A stretch of 35,323 bases of DNA from an uncultured Alphaproteobacteria bacterium (GCA_944390195.1 CALXOZ010000020.1:1-35323), one strand, 5' to 3'; positions 17,485 to 26,530 are shown, numbered from the stretch's first letter. Program-made: numbers and translations. Notes: generated by a model not told the origin, from the letters alone.

Positions 17485-18690
17485 ATGATAAGACGTTTAG
17501 TATTTGTGTCGGTTTTGTCTGTTTTATCGGCAGGATGTTTTGAAAAGGAGGAAAATAAGCAACCCGTTGCGAATCAAACATTAACTGTCAGCGCGGTGCA
17601 GACAAAGACTAAAGATGTCGATTTGGCTTTTGAGTATACAGGTAAGGCGCAAGGGTCGAAGGAAACGGAGGTCAGAGCTCGTGTAGGCGGCATTTTGTTA
17701 AAAAGAAATTATACGGAAGGTTCCAATGTTCAAGCAGGACAGGTTTTATTTGAAATAGATCCGGAACCTTATAAAATTGCTTTGGACAAGGCAACAGCGC
17801 AGTTGGATCAGCAGACGGCTGATCTAAATGCGGCGGAAAAGCAGTTTGAACGGGTTAAATCTTTGGGAGAAAAGGGATTTTCGAGCTCAAAGGCGCAAGA
17901 TGATGCTGAAGCGCGCGTTTTGTCAATTCGCGCTTCGATCAATGTCGCAAAAGCCGCGTATGAAGACGCAAAGTTGAATTATGAGTATACAAAAGTAACA
18001 GCTCCGATCAGCGGGACGACAAGCATGGAAGTCCATTCGGAAGGGTCTTTGATTTCTACCGCCGGAGAAAACAGCCTGTTGACGACGATAACTCAATACG
18101 ATCCGATTTATGCCGTTTTTTCGATGTCGGACAATGAATTGTTCAAACTGGTGGACATGGTAAAAAAAGGGTATATCCGGAACCCTCGGGGAACGGACGA
18201 AGTCAAAGCTAAAATCGAATTGGCGGACGGCAGCGTTTATGACAAAGACGGCGTTATCAACTTCATCAATCCGATGGTTGACAAGGATACGGGGACGTTA
18301 AAACTCCGAGCCGTATTTGACAATCCCAAACAGCAAATCATTCCCGGACAGTTTTTGCGAGTGTCTTTGGAAGGATTGACACGTCAAAATGCGATCGTCT
18401 TGCCAAAGACCGCCGTTATGCAAGGGGCGAACGGGTCTTTTGTTTATGTTGTCGGTGCCGATGGAAAGGTCGCAACGCGTCCGGTCGTAACAGGATATAC
18501 AACGAAAGCGGGAGAATGGATTATTGATGAAGGTCTGGAAGAAAACGAAACCGTGGTGTTGGATAATTTGGTTAAAATAAAGCCGGGAATGCCTGTTAAT
18601 GTAAAGCTTCAAGAAACTGTGCCGTCGTCCGGATCTGTTTCACAAACTGCGGGAATAGCGTCTCAATCCGTTCAAAAGACCACAGAATAA
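17485..18690 (+). CDS. RND efflux periplasmic adaptor (membrane fusion protein), lipoprotein
   Basis: This is the AcrA/MexA-type adaptor that links an RND pump to an outer-membrane channel. The 401-residue protein starts with a lipoprotein signal peptide ending in the lipobox LSAGC, with C18 as the lipidated residue. Next come a barrel-sandwich hybrid/lipoyl half (VRARVGGILLKRNYTEGSNVQAGQ), an alpha-helical hairpin over about residues 100-160 (QLDQQTADLNAAEKQFERV) and the second lipoyl half (YTKVTAPISGTTS). Beta-barrel and membrane-proximal domains follow, with NPMVDKDTGTLKLRAVFDNP and a LVKIKPGMPVNVK terminus. It lies 9 bases upstream of the pump gene. No tolC-like gene follows, so the outer channel must come from elsewhere. 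Which compounds it handles is not readable. Confidence 0.9.
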   Translation: MIRRLVFVSVLSVLSAGCFEKEENKQPVANQTLTVSAVQTKTKDVDLAFEYTGKAQGSKETEVRARVGGILLKRNYTEGSNVQAGQVLFEIDPEPYKIALDKATAQLDQQTADLNAAEKQFERVKSLGEKGFSSSKAQDDAEARVLSIRASINVAKAAYEDAKLNYEYTKVTAPISGTTSMEVHSEGSLISTAGENSLLTTITQYDPIYAVFSMSDNELFKLVDMVKKGYIRNPRGTDEVKAKIELADGSVYDKDGVINFINPMVDKDTGTLKLRAVFDNPKQQIIPGQFLRVSLEGLTRQNAIVLPKTAVMQGANGSFVYVVGADGKVATRPVVTGYTTKAGEWIIDEGLEENETVVLDNLVKIKPGMPVNVKLQETVPSSGSVSQTAGIASQSVQKTTE

Positions 18691-18699
18691 GGGAAAAAA

Positions 18700-21600
18700 A
18701 TGTTTTCAAGGTTTTTTATTCAACGACCGATTTTTGCCACTGTTTTGTCTTTGGTTATTGTGATTGCAGGGTTGGTTTCGATGAAAGTCCTGCCGGTTGA
18801 ACAGTATCCTAACATTGTTTCTCCGGAAATCCAGATTACAGCCGTTTATCCCGGTGCGACCGCTGATGTTTTGGCGGATACTGTGGCGGCTCCGATTGAA
18901 CAGGCAATCAACGGTGTCAAGAATATGATTTATATGTATTCGACTGCGACAGCAAGCGGTTATTTGACAATCGGAGCCGTTTTTGAAATCGGTACGGACC
19001 CGGATCAGGCAACGATCGACATCAATAATAAAGTCCAGTCGGCAATGTCCAATCTGCCTTCCGAAGTCACAAAACAAGGGGTAACTGTTCAAGAAAAATC
19101 GAATAACATCTTGCAAATTGTTGCAATGAAATCGACTTCTGAACAGTATGATACTGTTTATGTCAGTAACTACGCCTTGTTGAATATTCTTGACGAAATC
19201 AAACGTATTAAAGGGGTGGGGGACGCTTCCTTGTTTGCAACACAGGATTATTCCATGCGTATTTGGCTTAATCCGGAAAAATTGGCGTCTCATGGATTAA
19301 CATCTGTTGATGTCATTTCCGCCATACAAGAACAAAACTCTCAGTTTGCCGCGGGAAAGTTCGGTGAACAGCCGATGACGGAGGAAACGCCGTATACCTA
19401 CAGTGTGAATACAAAAGGGCGATTGGCTGATGAAGAGGAGTTCGGCAATATCATTTTAAAAACGAATAAAGATAATGCCGTTTTGCGCTTGAAAGATGTC
19501 GCTCGCATAGAATTGGGGTCTCAGGATTACAGTGTTTCTTCAAAATTCAACGGAGAGGAGGCTGTCGCTTTTGCAATTTATTTGCAATCCGGAGCCAATG
19601 CTTTGGAAGTTTCCAAACAAGTCCGTGAAACAATGGAGCGGCTGTCCAAAAATTTCCCTGACGGGATTACATATTCCATTCCGTATGATACGACGATTTT
19701 CGTTGAGGTCTCCATTCATGAAGTCATTCATACGTTTTTTGAAGCTGTCATTTTGGTGATTCTTGTCGTTTATTTGTTTTTGCAGAATTTCCGCGCGACT
19801 TTGATTCCCATTTTGGCGGTGCCCGTGTCGATTATCGGGGCTTTCGCCGGCATGTATGCTTTGGGATTTTCCATTAACCTGTTGACGTTGTTCGGCTTGA
19901 TTCTGGCAATCGGAATCGTTGTCGACGACGCGATTATCGTGTTGGAAAACGTTGAACGTTTGATGAGCGAAGAACACATATCGGCAAAAGAAGCCGCCAT
20001 TAAAGCCATGCAGGAAGTGTCCGGACCGGTTGTCGCTGTGGCGCTGGTTCTGTCTTCAGTGTTCCTGCCGATTGCTTTCTTGGGCGGTATGACCGGAGTG
20101 ATGTATAAGCAATTCTCTGTTACGATTGCTGTTTCCGTGATTATTTCAGCTTTTGTCGCTTTGTCGTTGACGCCTTCTTTGTGCGCGTTGTTGATTAAAG
20201 ACAATCATAAAGAACCTAAGGGCTTTTTTAAAGCGTTCAACCTGTTCTTTGAAAAAGTGACAAACGGCTATATTTCTTTGGTGCGTTATTTCTTGCGCCA
20301 CAGAGGGCAGGCTATTGCGGGATTCGCAGTCGTTGTCGCGGGGATTGTCTGGTTGTTTGGCATTATTCCGGGCGGTTTGGTGCCGAATGAAGATCAAGGG
20401 AACTTGCTGGTGTCGTATCAATTGCCGCGGGCGGCTTCTTTGCCAAGAACTGAAAAGTTTACCTCTCAAGTCGCTGATGTGATCGGAAAAGATGACAATG
20501 TTACCGATGTCCTGACGATTAACGGTTTTGATATGTTGTCCTCTTCCCAATCGACGTATTCGGGGATCAGCTTTGTAATCTTGAAGGACTGGGAAAAACG
20601 TCAAACGGTTGAACAAAGTGCTGATGCTTTGATTAAAAAATTTACAAAAACGGGTATGTCTTTTCCGGAAGGGATCGGTTTCGCTTTTTCAATGCCTCCG
20701 ATTATGGGAATGAGTACGACGGGCGGATTTGAAGCCTACATTCAGAACAAAGCCGGAAAGACCTATGAGGAATTAATGGAAAAAACAAACGAATTTCTGG
20801 CAGCGGCAGCGAAAAGCCCCGTCTTGTCCGGCGTTCGTACAACATTTTCTACGGCGACACCGCAATACAGAATTGATCTGGATCGCGAAAAGACTCGTTT
20901 GATGAATATTCCAATCAATTCCGTTTATACGGTTATGCAATCGACTTTTGGCAGTCTGTATGTCAATGATTTTACTTATTTCGGACGCAATTTCCGCGTA
21001 ACTATGCAATCTGAAGCCGATTTCAGAAGGTCTCCGGACGATTTGCATTATGTATATGTCAAATCGAATACGGGGGCTTTGGTTCCTTTGGATTCGTTGA
21101 TTTCGGTCGAACGTGTCGCAGGACCGGAGTTGATCAACCGTTTCAATATCTTTCCCGCAGCCAAAGTTTTGGGGGATCCTGCGCCGGGATACAGTTCCGG
21201 TCAGGCAATTGCGGAAATGGAAAAAATCGCAGATGAAGTTTTGGGAACGGATTATTCTCTTTCTTGGATCGGATCCGCATATCAGGAAAAGTTGGCTGGA
21301 GGCGCCAGTACGCAAGCGTTTATCTTCGGGTTGATCATGGTCTTCCTGATCTTGTCGGCTCAGTATGAAAAGTGGTCTTTGCCATTTGTCGTTTTATTAT
21401 CGGTGCCGTTCGCAATCTTGGGAGCTTTGTTGGCGACTTGGGCGCGCGGGCTGTCAAACGATTTGTATTTCCAAGTCGGTTTGGTCACCTTGATCGGGTT
21501 GGCGGCTAAAAACGCCATTTTAATCGTGGAGTTTGCCGTCATTAAAGCCGAAGAAGGCTTGTCTTATGCCGAAGCGGCTGTCGAAGCGGCAAGATTGCGT

Positions 21601-21813
21601 TTCAGACCGATCGTGATGACATCTTTGGCTTTCACGTTCGGCGTTTTGCCGTTAGCTTTGTCAACGGGAGCCGGATCGGGAAGCCGTCATGCTATCGGAA
21701 CCGGTATGGTCGGCGGTATGATCTTTTCGACTTTTATCGCTACGATTTTCGTGCCGATGATGTATGCGATCATCAGTGAAACTTTCGATAAAAAGAAAAA
21801 AGTCGTCGCCTAA
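18700..21813 (+). CDS. RND multidrug efflux pump, AcrB/MexB (HAE1) type
   Basis: This is the inner-membrane proton-driven pump of a tripartite efflux system, at full length (1037 residues, family about 1030-1050). It begins MFSRFFIQRPIFATVLSLVI, typical of the HAE1 family. The proton-relay aspartates are at D409-D410 in GIVVDDAIIVLENVER (transmembrane helix 4). The matching lysine lies in AAKNAILIVEFA near residue 930 (helix 10). Twelve membrane helices and two large periplasmic loops are evident. No truncation or frameshift is seen. It is co-transcribed with the adaptor and ends at a strong terminator. HAE1 pumps export drugs, detergents, bile salts and similar amphiphiles; the specific substrate is unknown. 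Confidence 0.94.
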   Translation: MFSRFFIQRPIFATVLSLVIVIAGLVSMKVLPVEQYPNIVSPEIQITAVYPGATADVLADTVAAPIEQAINGVKNMIYMYSTATASGYLTIGAVFEIGTDPDQATIDINNKVQSAMSNLPSEVTKQGVTVQEKSNNILQIVAMKSTSEQYDTVYVSNYALLNILDEIKRIKGVGDASLFATQDYSMRIWLNPEKLASHGLTSVDVISAIQEQNSQFAAGKFGEQPMTEETPYTYSVNTKGRLADEEEFGNIILKTNKDNAVLRLKDVARIELGSQDYSVSSKFNGEEAVAFAIYLQSGANALEVSKQVRETMERLSKNFPDGITYSIPYDTTIFVEVSIHEVIHTFFEAVILVILVVYLFLQNFRATLIPILAVPVSIIGAFAGMYALGFSINLLTLFGLILAIGIVVDDAIIVLENVERLMSEEHISAKEAAIKAMQEVSGPVVAVALVLSSVFLPIAFLGGMTGVMYKQFSVTIAVSVIISAFVALSLTPSLCALLIKDNHKEPKGFFKAFNLFFEKVTNGYISLVRYFLRHRGQAIAGFAVVVAGIVWLFGIIPGGLVPNEDQGNLLVSYQLPRAASLPRTEKFTSQVADVIGKDDNVTDVLTINGFDMLSSSQSTYSGISFVILKDWEKRQTVEQSADALIKKFTKTGMSFPEGIGFAFSMPPIMGMSTTGGFEAYIQNKAGKTYEELMEKTNEFLAAAAKSPVLSGVRTTFSTATPQYRIDLDREKTRLMNIPINSVYTVMQSTFGSLYVNDFTYFGRNFRVTMQSEADFRRSPDDLHYVYVKSNTGALVPLDSLISVERVAGPELINRFNIFPAAKVLGDPAPGYSSGQAIAEMEKIADEVLGTDYSLSWIGSAYQEKLAGGASTQAFIFGLIMVFLILSAQYEKWSLPFVVLLSVPFAILGALLATWARGLSNDLYFQVGLVTLIGLAAKNAILIVEFAVIKAEEGLSYAEAAVEAARLRFRPIVMTSLAFTFGVLPLALSTGAGSGSRHAIGTGMVGGMIFSTFIATIFVPMMYAIISETFDKKKKVVA

Positions 21814-21815
21814 AG

Positions 21816-21847
21816 AAAAAAAGCCCTGTCGATCGGGGCTTTTTTTT
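21816..21847 (+). terminator. Intrinsic terminator of the RND operon
   Basis: An A-run plus GCCC (21816-21826) pairs with GGGC plus a T-run (21836-21847). The stop codon of the pump gene lies 2 bases upstream. Confidence 0.9.
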
Positions 21848-21849
21848 CA

Positions 21850-21893
21850 TTGACGCAAGATTAAAGAACGCTTTTAATGAATCAAAAATTCAT
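21850..21893 (+). promoter_or_regulatory. Candidate promoter of the dapL-dapF unit, with inverted repeat
   Basis: TTGACG (21850-21855) and TTTAAT (21873-21878) are 17 bases apart, a good sigma-70-like pair starting just after the RND terminator. ATGAAT (21877-21882) and ATTCAT (21888-21893) form an inverted repeat over the predicted start site and could be an operator. Confidence 0.45.
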
Positions 21894-21938
21894 CTAAAAT
21901 GACAAAAAATATATCGTCTGAAAAATAAGAGATTGAAA

Positions 21939-22223
21939 ATGGATATTAATGAATATGATTTTTTATTTAACGATGATGGCGAATTGATGCTGGTTATGGA
22001 TGGTTTCGATCAAAAACCTGAAAACCCTTGTCTGACTTTGGGGGACAGTCAGGCAATTTTGATCCGCTCGAAAACGATGCCGTCTTTGCGCTTGACTGAT
22101 GTGCCGCACGATATTTGGACAACGCTGGAAAGCGTACCGCAAATTCTGGTCTGTGAAGTTGATGAAGACGGAGCGCCCTCACAAGTTTATGATGCTCCTG
22201 TCAAAAAGATTTTTAATGCTTAG
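21939..22223 (+). CDS. Small conserved-looking acidic protein upstream of dapL
   Basis: I do not recognise this 94-residue protein. It is acidic and soluble, with no signal peptide or membrane helix. It starts MDINEYDFLFNDDGELMLVM and contains the patterned stretch LPHDIW-like VPHDIWTTLESVPQILVCEV. It ends in YDAPVKKIFN, and codon use resembles its neighbours. The ATG at 21939 was preferred over an in-frame TTG at 21933. The gene ends 6-9 bases before dapL and its stop overlaps the dapL ribosome site, so it is co-translated with dapL and dapF. That position suggests a role near diaminopimelate synthesis, but this is only context. Confidence 0.65.
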   Translation: MDINEYDFLFNDDGELMLVMDGFDQKPENPCLTLGDSQAILIRSKTMPSLRLTDVPHDIWTTLESVPQILVCEVDEDGAPSQVYDAPVKKIFNA

Positions 22224-22232
22224 GAAAAAATG

Positions 22233-23426
22233 ATGATTAAAGCAAATCCGTATTACTTTGATTTATCCGCCAATTATTTATTTCAAGAAATTGCTAGAAA
22301 AATAAAACAATTTAAAGAAAAAAAGCCCGATGCCGATATTATCAGTTTGGGAATCGGAGATGTAACGCAACCTATTCCCGCCGCTTGTATCAAGGCAATG
22401 GTCAAAGCTGCTGAAGAAATGGGATCTGCCGTCACAATGCACGGTTACGGTCCGGAACAAGGCTATGAATTTTTGCGTCAAGCCATAGCGGATAACGATT
22501 ATCCCTCTTTAGGGATTGATATTGATGAAATCTTTGTTTCGGATGGCGCCAAATGCGATGTCGGCAATATTCAAGAGGTATTCAGCCAAGCGGCTCGCGT
22601 GGCGATTCCCGATCCTGTTTATCCGGTGTATCGGGACACGAATATCATGGCGGGACGGCAGATCGAATATTTGCCGTGTGTGCGTGAAGCGGGATTTTCT
22701 CCGGCTTTGCCGAAAGAAAAGGCAGAACTGATTTATTTGTGTTCTCCGAACAATCCGACCGGAGCCGTTTTAACAAAAGACGATCTGAAAAAATGGGTGG
22801 ATTACGCCAAAGAAAACGGGGCGGTGATTATTTTTGATTCCGCTTATAAAGAATACATTACAACGCCGGATATTCCGCACAGCATTTACGAGATTGAAGG
22901 GGCGAAGGAAGTTGCAATTGAATTAAGATCTTTTTCAAAAACGGCGGGCTTTACGGGCGTGCGTTGCGCTTACATGGTCGTGCCGAAAGCGTTAAAGGCG
23001 TTGGACGCCCAAGGAAACGAAACGTCCGTCAACGCGTTATGGAGCCGCAGACATTCGACAAAATTCAACGGTGTCGCTTACGTTGTTCAACGTGCTGCCG
23101 AAGCGGTCTTTTCTGCAGAAGGCAAAAAGCAGGTCAGGGAAATGGTCGGGTACTATATGGAAAACGCCCGCTTGATCCGTGAAACGTTGGCAGCAAAAGG
23201 CTTTACGGTTTATGGTGGTGTCGATGCACCGTATATCTGGCTGCAAACGCCTGCCGGTATGACTTCGGTTGCGTTGTTTGAAAAGTTGTTAAACGAAGTG
23301 CAGTTGGTTTGCACGCCGGGGAGCGGTTTTGGAACGTATGGCGAAGGCTTTGTGCGCTTAACGTCTTTCGGAACGCGCGAAAACACTTTAAAGGCTCTGG
23401 AAAGAATAGGAAACCTCTCTTTATGA
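22233..23426 (+). CDS. dapL: LL-diaminopimelate aminotransferase
   Basis: This PLP enzyme converts tetrahydrodipicolinate plus glutamate to LL-diaminopimelate in one step, bypassing the DapD-DapC-DapE acylated route. The roughly 397-residue protein shows fold-type I aminotransferase motifs: SLGIGDVTQPIP, VSDGAKCDVGNIQ, CSPNNPTGAV, FDSAYKEYI and the PLP-lysine segment SFSKTAGFTGVR (K near 236). It ends with TPGSGFGTYGEGFVRLTSFG, which is specific to DapL among aminotransferases. ATG at 22233 is favoured over 22230 because AGGA then lies 7 bases away. The stop overlaps the dapF start as ATGA. DapL is better known from cyanobacteria, chlamydiae, spirochaetes and plants than from alphaproteobacteria. 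Confidence 0.9.
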   Translation: MIKANPYYFDLSANYLFQEIARKIKQFKEKKPDADIISLGIGDVTQPIPAACIKAMVKAAEEMGSAVTMHGYGPEQGYEFLRQAIADNDYPSLGIDIDEIFVSDGAKCDVGNIQEVFSQAARVAIPDPVYPVYRDTNIMAGRQIEYLPCVREAGFSPALPKEKAELIYLCSPNNPTGAVLTKDDLKKWVDYAKENGAVIIFDSAYKEYITTPDIPHSIYEIEGAKEVAIELRSFSKTAGFTGVRCAYMVVPKALKALDAQGNETSVNALWSRRHSTKFNGVAYVVQRAAEAVFSAEGKKQVREMVGYYMENARLIRETLAAKGFTVYGGVDAPYIWLQTPAGMTSVALFEKLLNEVQLVCTPGSGFGTYGEGFVRLTSFGTRENTLKALERIGNLSL

Positions 23427-24244
23427 CGGCAATCCCTTTTACAAAAATGGACGGGCTGGGCAACGACTTTGTCATCATTGACAACCGGTCGGGCAATGTT
23501 AGCTTATCCGAAGATCAAATCGTTGCTCTGGGCAACAGAAAAACAGGAGTCGGCTTTGATCAGCTGATCGTTTTGGAAAAATCGAATAAAGTCGCCGTAA
23601 AAATCCTGTTCTTTAACGCGGACGGATCAAAGGCGGGAGCGTGCGGGAACGGATCTCGATGCACGGGAAAGTTGTTGATGGATCAGATCCGGTCGAACTT
23701 TATTCAAATGGAAGCGCCGGATGGACGTATTTTAACAGCGTCCCGAGAAACCGAAGACGGATTGGTAACCGTCAATATGGGATCTCCTCGCTTATTATGG
23801 AATGAAATCCCTCTGGCAAAGAAAACAGATACGTTAGCCGTTTCAGGAGTGTTACCGGAATTACCAGATCCGTGTTGCGTTTCGATGGGCAATCCGCATG
23901 CTGTATTTTTTGTGGACGATGTTGAACGTTTCGATGTTGCAAAATTCGGTTCTCAAGTCGAAACGCATGCTTTGTTCCCAGATCGCACGAATGTCGAATT
24001 TGCCGAAGTTTTGGCAAAGGATTTGATCCGTATGCGTGTTTGGGAACGCGGTGCCGGAATTACTGAAGCGTGTGGAACGGGGGCTTGTGCGACTTTAGTC
24101 GCTGCTGTCAGACGCGGTTTGTCTGCCGATAAAGCCGAAATCAGAATGGATGGCGGATCTTTGTGGATTGAGTGGAAAGATCAAAAAGATATTTTGATGA
24201 CAGGAAAAACGCATTGTGCATTTACAGGGGTTTATAACGGGTAA
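23423..24244 (+). CDS. dapF: Diaminopimelate epimerase
   Basis: This enzyme converts LL- to meso-diaminopimelate without cofactor, using two cysteines. The 273-residue protein starts at the typical KMDGLGNDFVIID region. It has the first catalytic cysteine in ACGNGSRC (C80) and the second in EACGTGAC (C217). FFNADGSKAG and MGNPHAVFFV are also conserved. The start at 23423 forms an ATGA overlap with the dapL stop, so the two are translationally coupled. A longer in-frame reading from 23309 overlaps dapL by over 100 bases and has no family match. Together the two genes supply meso-DAP for peptidoglycan cross-links and lysine. The Clp-like gene follows after 11 bases. Confidence 0.95.
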   Translation: MTAIPFTKMDGLGNDFVIIDNRSGNVSLSEDQIVALGNRKTGVGFDQLIVLEKSNKVAVKILFFNADGSKAGACGNGSRCTGKLLMDQIRSNFIQMEAPDGRILTASRETEDGLVTVNMGSPRLLWNEIPLAKKTDTLAVSGVLPELPDPCCVSMGNPHAVFFVDDVERFDVAKFGSQVETHALFPDRTNVEFAEVLAKDLIRMRVWERGAGITEACGTGACATLVAAVRRGLSADKAEIRMDGGSLWIEWKDQKDILMTGKTHCAFTGVYNG

Positions 24245-24255
24245 GGGGAGGCTTT

Positions 24256-26385
24256 ATGGGCAGCAAGTATATTATTGATTATGCTGAAAAGCTGAAAAAC
24301 GGCGAGTTGAAGTCGGTTGTCGGTCGCAAAAAGGAAATCCGGCGTGTCATGCATATATTGTTGCGTGACATGAAAAGCAATCCGATGCTGTTGGGACTGA
24401 CGGGGTTGGGAAAAACGTCCATTGTCATCGGTGTTGCGGAGGCTTTGGCCAAGGGGGATTGTCCTCCGAAACTAAGAGGGCGTACGGTGGTCGGTGTCGA
24501 TATAGCGACAATGATGATCGATTCAAAAACGTTGGCAGAGTACGAAGAACATTTAAAAGAGGCGTTTCAGGAAATACAAGCTGCAAACCGTGAAAAAATT
24601 TTGTTCATCAACGACTTGAACTTTTTGGCGTTTATGCCGAACGGTAATAATGAAATTCCTAAATTTTTAAAGCCGAAAGTTTTAGACGGCGGAATTCAAT
24701 GTATAGTCGAGGCGGAAATCAACGCTTATAAGATATATGTTGAAAGGGAACCCGATTTGATGAGTTGTTTGCAGACAATATATATCGAGGAACCCACCGT
24801 TGCGGAAACAACAGACATATTGCGCGGCATAGCGCCAAGGCTGGAGAAAAAATACGCCATTCAGATTCCCGATGAAGTCGTTCAAAAAGCTGTAACGATG
24901 TCGGCTCGTTATATTAAATCCCGTGTTTTTCCGGAAAAGGCTTTGGATTTGTTGGATGAAGCCGCAACGGGACTGATGATGGCGTTGGATGAAGGGACAA
25001 CACAGGATAATGTTTTAAAAGAACAGTATCTGGCGAATATTATTTCTTTTTGGACGGGGATTCCTCTGGATAAAATCGGTTCAGAAGACAAACAAAGGGT
25101 TATTGAAGTCGAAAACTTTATCAGTCGCCGCGTTATCGGTCAGCCTGAAGCGACTTCGGTTATTTCCGGAGCTGTGCGACGTATGAAATCCGGTTTGCAA
25201 GATCCGAATCGTCCTTTGGGAACATTTCTGTTTATCGGGACGACCGGTGTCGGTAAAACGGAAATGGCAAAGGCTTTATCCGAATTTATGTTTGATGACG
25301 AAAAGGCTTTGCTTCGGTTGGATATGTCGGAATTTATGGAAAAGTCGTCTGTAGCGCGTTTGTTGGGACCTCCTCCGGGCACTCCGGGGTATGAACAAGG
25401 TGGATTGTTGACGGAAGCTGTTCGTTTGCGTCCGTATCAGGTTATTTTGTTCGACGAATTGGAAAAGGCTCATAATGATATTTTAAACCTGATGTTGCAG
25501 TTGCTGGATGAAGGGCATCTGACGGACGGGAAAGGTTTGACGGTTGATTTCAGAAATACGATTGTGATTATGACATCAAACTTGGGGGCGGAATTGCCAC
25601 GGTATCAACGTATGGACTTTTTGCGTAAAAATTTGCGTCCTGAATTTCTTGCCCGTATTGACGATATCATTCCTTTCCACGGATTGGCGGAAGAGCATTT
25701 GTTGGCAATTGTTGATATCCATTTGAACAAATTTGTCAAAAGGGCAAAAGCTGTTAATTTGCATGTGGAATTGACGTTGGAGGCTCGAAAATGGTTCGCG
25801 GACGAGGTCTATATTGCTAAAAACGGTGTCCGTGAAATTAAACGCCTGATACAGCACAACATAGAAAATCCGTTGTCGATTTTAATAATGTATGATCAAG
25901 TCAGCAGTCAGGATTTGATTAAGATTATTCGTCCGAAAAATAAAAAAGGCGTTGAAATTGTTGTCTTGAAACCCGAAGAGCAAAATAAAAAGTTTGAGGA
26001 AGCTGTTACGGTTGAATTGAAAATGGAAGACGATGTGGATAATCGTCCGCCACCTCCACCGACATTCAAGTTGAATGAAACCGGAAACGAATTTGACAAC
26101 TTGCCCGCATGGAAACGCGCGGCGATGGCGGCGGCAAGACAACAAGAAGGTTCTCCGGCGGAGAATGCTCAAGTGCATAGAATGTTGAAAGTGCCGGTTG
26201 TCAAAGGATTCAAATCGACTTTAGGAAAAGGGGTCGGTGTGTCAAATGTGTCCGCTGCTATGGTGAAAAATGTGGCGGAAACAGCTCCGTCCATACCTCA
26301 GGTGCCGCCGGTTGTACCTTCTCAACCTGTAGTCGACACGACACCGCGTCCTGTCCCGCCACCAATTATTCCGGCTAAAAAATGA
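24256..26385 (+). CDS. Divergent double-AAA+ Clp/ClpB-like protein with Pro-rich tail
   Basis: This 709-residue protein has two AAA+ modules of the Clp/Hsp100 type. It lacks the N-terminal Clp domain and the coiled-coil M domain. Module 1 has Walker A GLTGLGKT (47-54), but its Walker B reads ILFIND (115-120) instead of the usual LFIDE. The sensor-1 GATT is CIVEAE, and the arginine-finger segment reads EPDLMSCL. Module 2 is intact: Walker A GTTGVGKT (328-335), Walker B ILFDE (397-401), sensor 1 in MTSNLG, and arginine finger R467 in RPEFLARID. Both pore loops lack the usual aromatic residue (KTLA near 91-94; GPPPGTPG at 371-378). Residues 580-709 are a proline-rich tail with PPPPP at 598-602. 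No ClpP-binding IGF/L loop is seen. GGGGAGG precedes the start, and the gene follows dapF by 11 bases. Confidence 0.8.
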   Translation: MGSKYIIDYAEKLKNGELKSVVGRKKEIRRVMHILLRDMKSNPMLLGLTGLGKTSIVIGVAEALAKGDCPPKLRGRTVVGVDIATMMIDSKTLAEYEEHLKEAFQEIQAANREKILFINDLNFLAFMPNGNNEIPKFLKPKVLDGGIQCIVEAEINAYKIYVEREPDLMSCLQTIYIEEPTVAETTDILRGIAPRLEKKYAIQIPDEVVQKAVTMSARYIKSRVFPEKALDLLDEAATGLMMALDEGTTQDNVLKEQYLANIISFWTGIPLDKIGSEDKQRVIEVENFISRRVIGQPEATSVISGAVRRMKSGLQDPNRPLGTFLFIGTTGVGKTEMAKALSEFMFDDEKALLRLDMSEFMEKSSVARLLGPPPGTPGYEQGGLLTEAVRLRPYQVILFDELEKAHNDILNLMLQLLDEGHLTDGKGLTVDFRNTIVIMTSNLGAELPRYQRMDFLRKNLRPEFLARIDDIIPFHGLAEEHLLAIVDIHLNKFVKRAKAVNLHVELTLEARKWFADEVYIAKNGVREIKRLIQHNIENPLSILIMYDQVSSQDLIKIIRPKNKKGVEIVVLKPEEQNKKFEEAVTVELKMEDDVDNRPPPPPTFKLNETGNEFDNLPAWKRAAMAAARQQEGSPAENAQVHRMLKVPVVKGFKSTLGKGVGVSNVSAAMVKNVAETAPSIPQVPPVVPSQPVVDTTPRPVPPPIIPAKK

Positions 26386-26398
26386 GTATCCGTTTTTG

Positions 26399-26429
26399 CC
26401 CGTTACCATATCAGGTAACGGGTTTTTTT
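26399..26429 (+). terminator. Intrinsic terminator of the dapL-dapF-Clp unit
   Basis: CCCGTTACC (26399-26407) pairs perfectly with GGTAACGGG (26414-26422) around the loop ATATCA, followed by seven Ts. Confidence 0.93.
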
Positions 26430-26530
26430 AAAGATATGATTCGCATGTTTTTCAGTCTGTAAATGCTCAAGGGATTGGTGTTACTGAGTGCTCTGTTTAA
26501 GGAGGAGCGCTTGGATAACAGAGATCTGAA

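Noticed and set aside
18706-19293. 195-codon minus-strand frame inside the RND pump gene
   Set aside because: Antisense shadow of the pump; composition is that of complemented coding sequence.
23309-23422. Upstream extension of dapF
   Set aside because: It would overlap dapL by more than 100 bases, and the added residues do not belong to the family; the ATGA overlap start at 23423 is clear.
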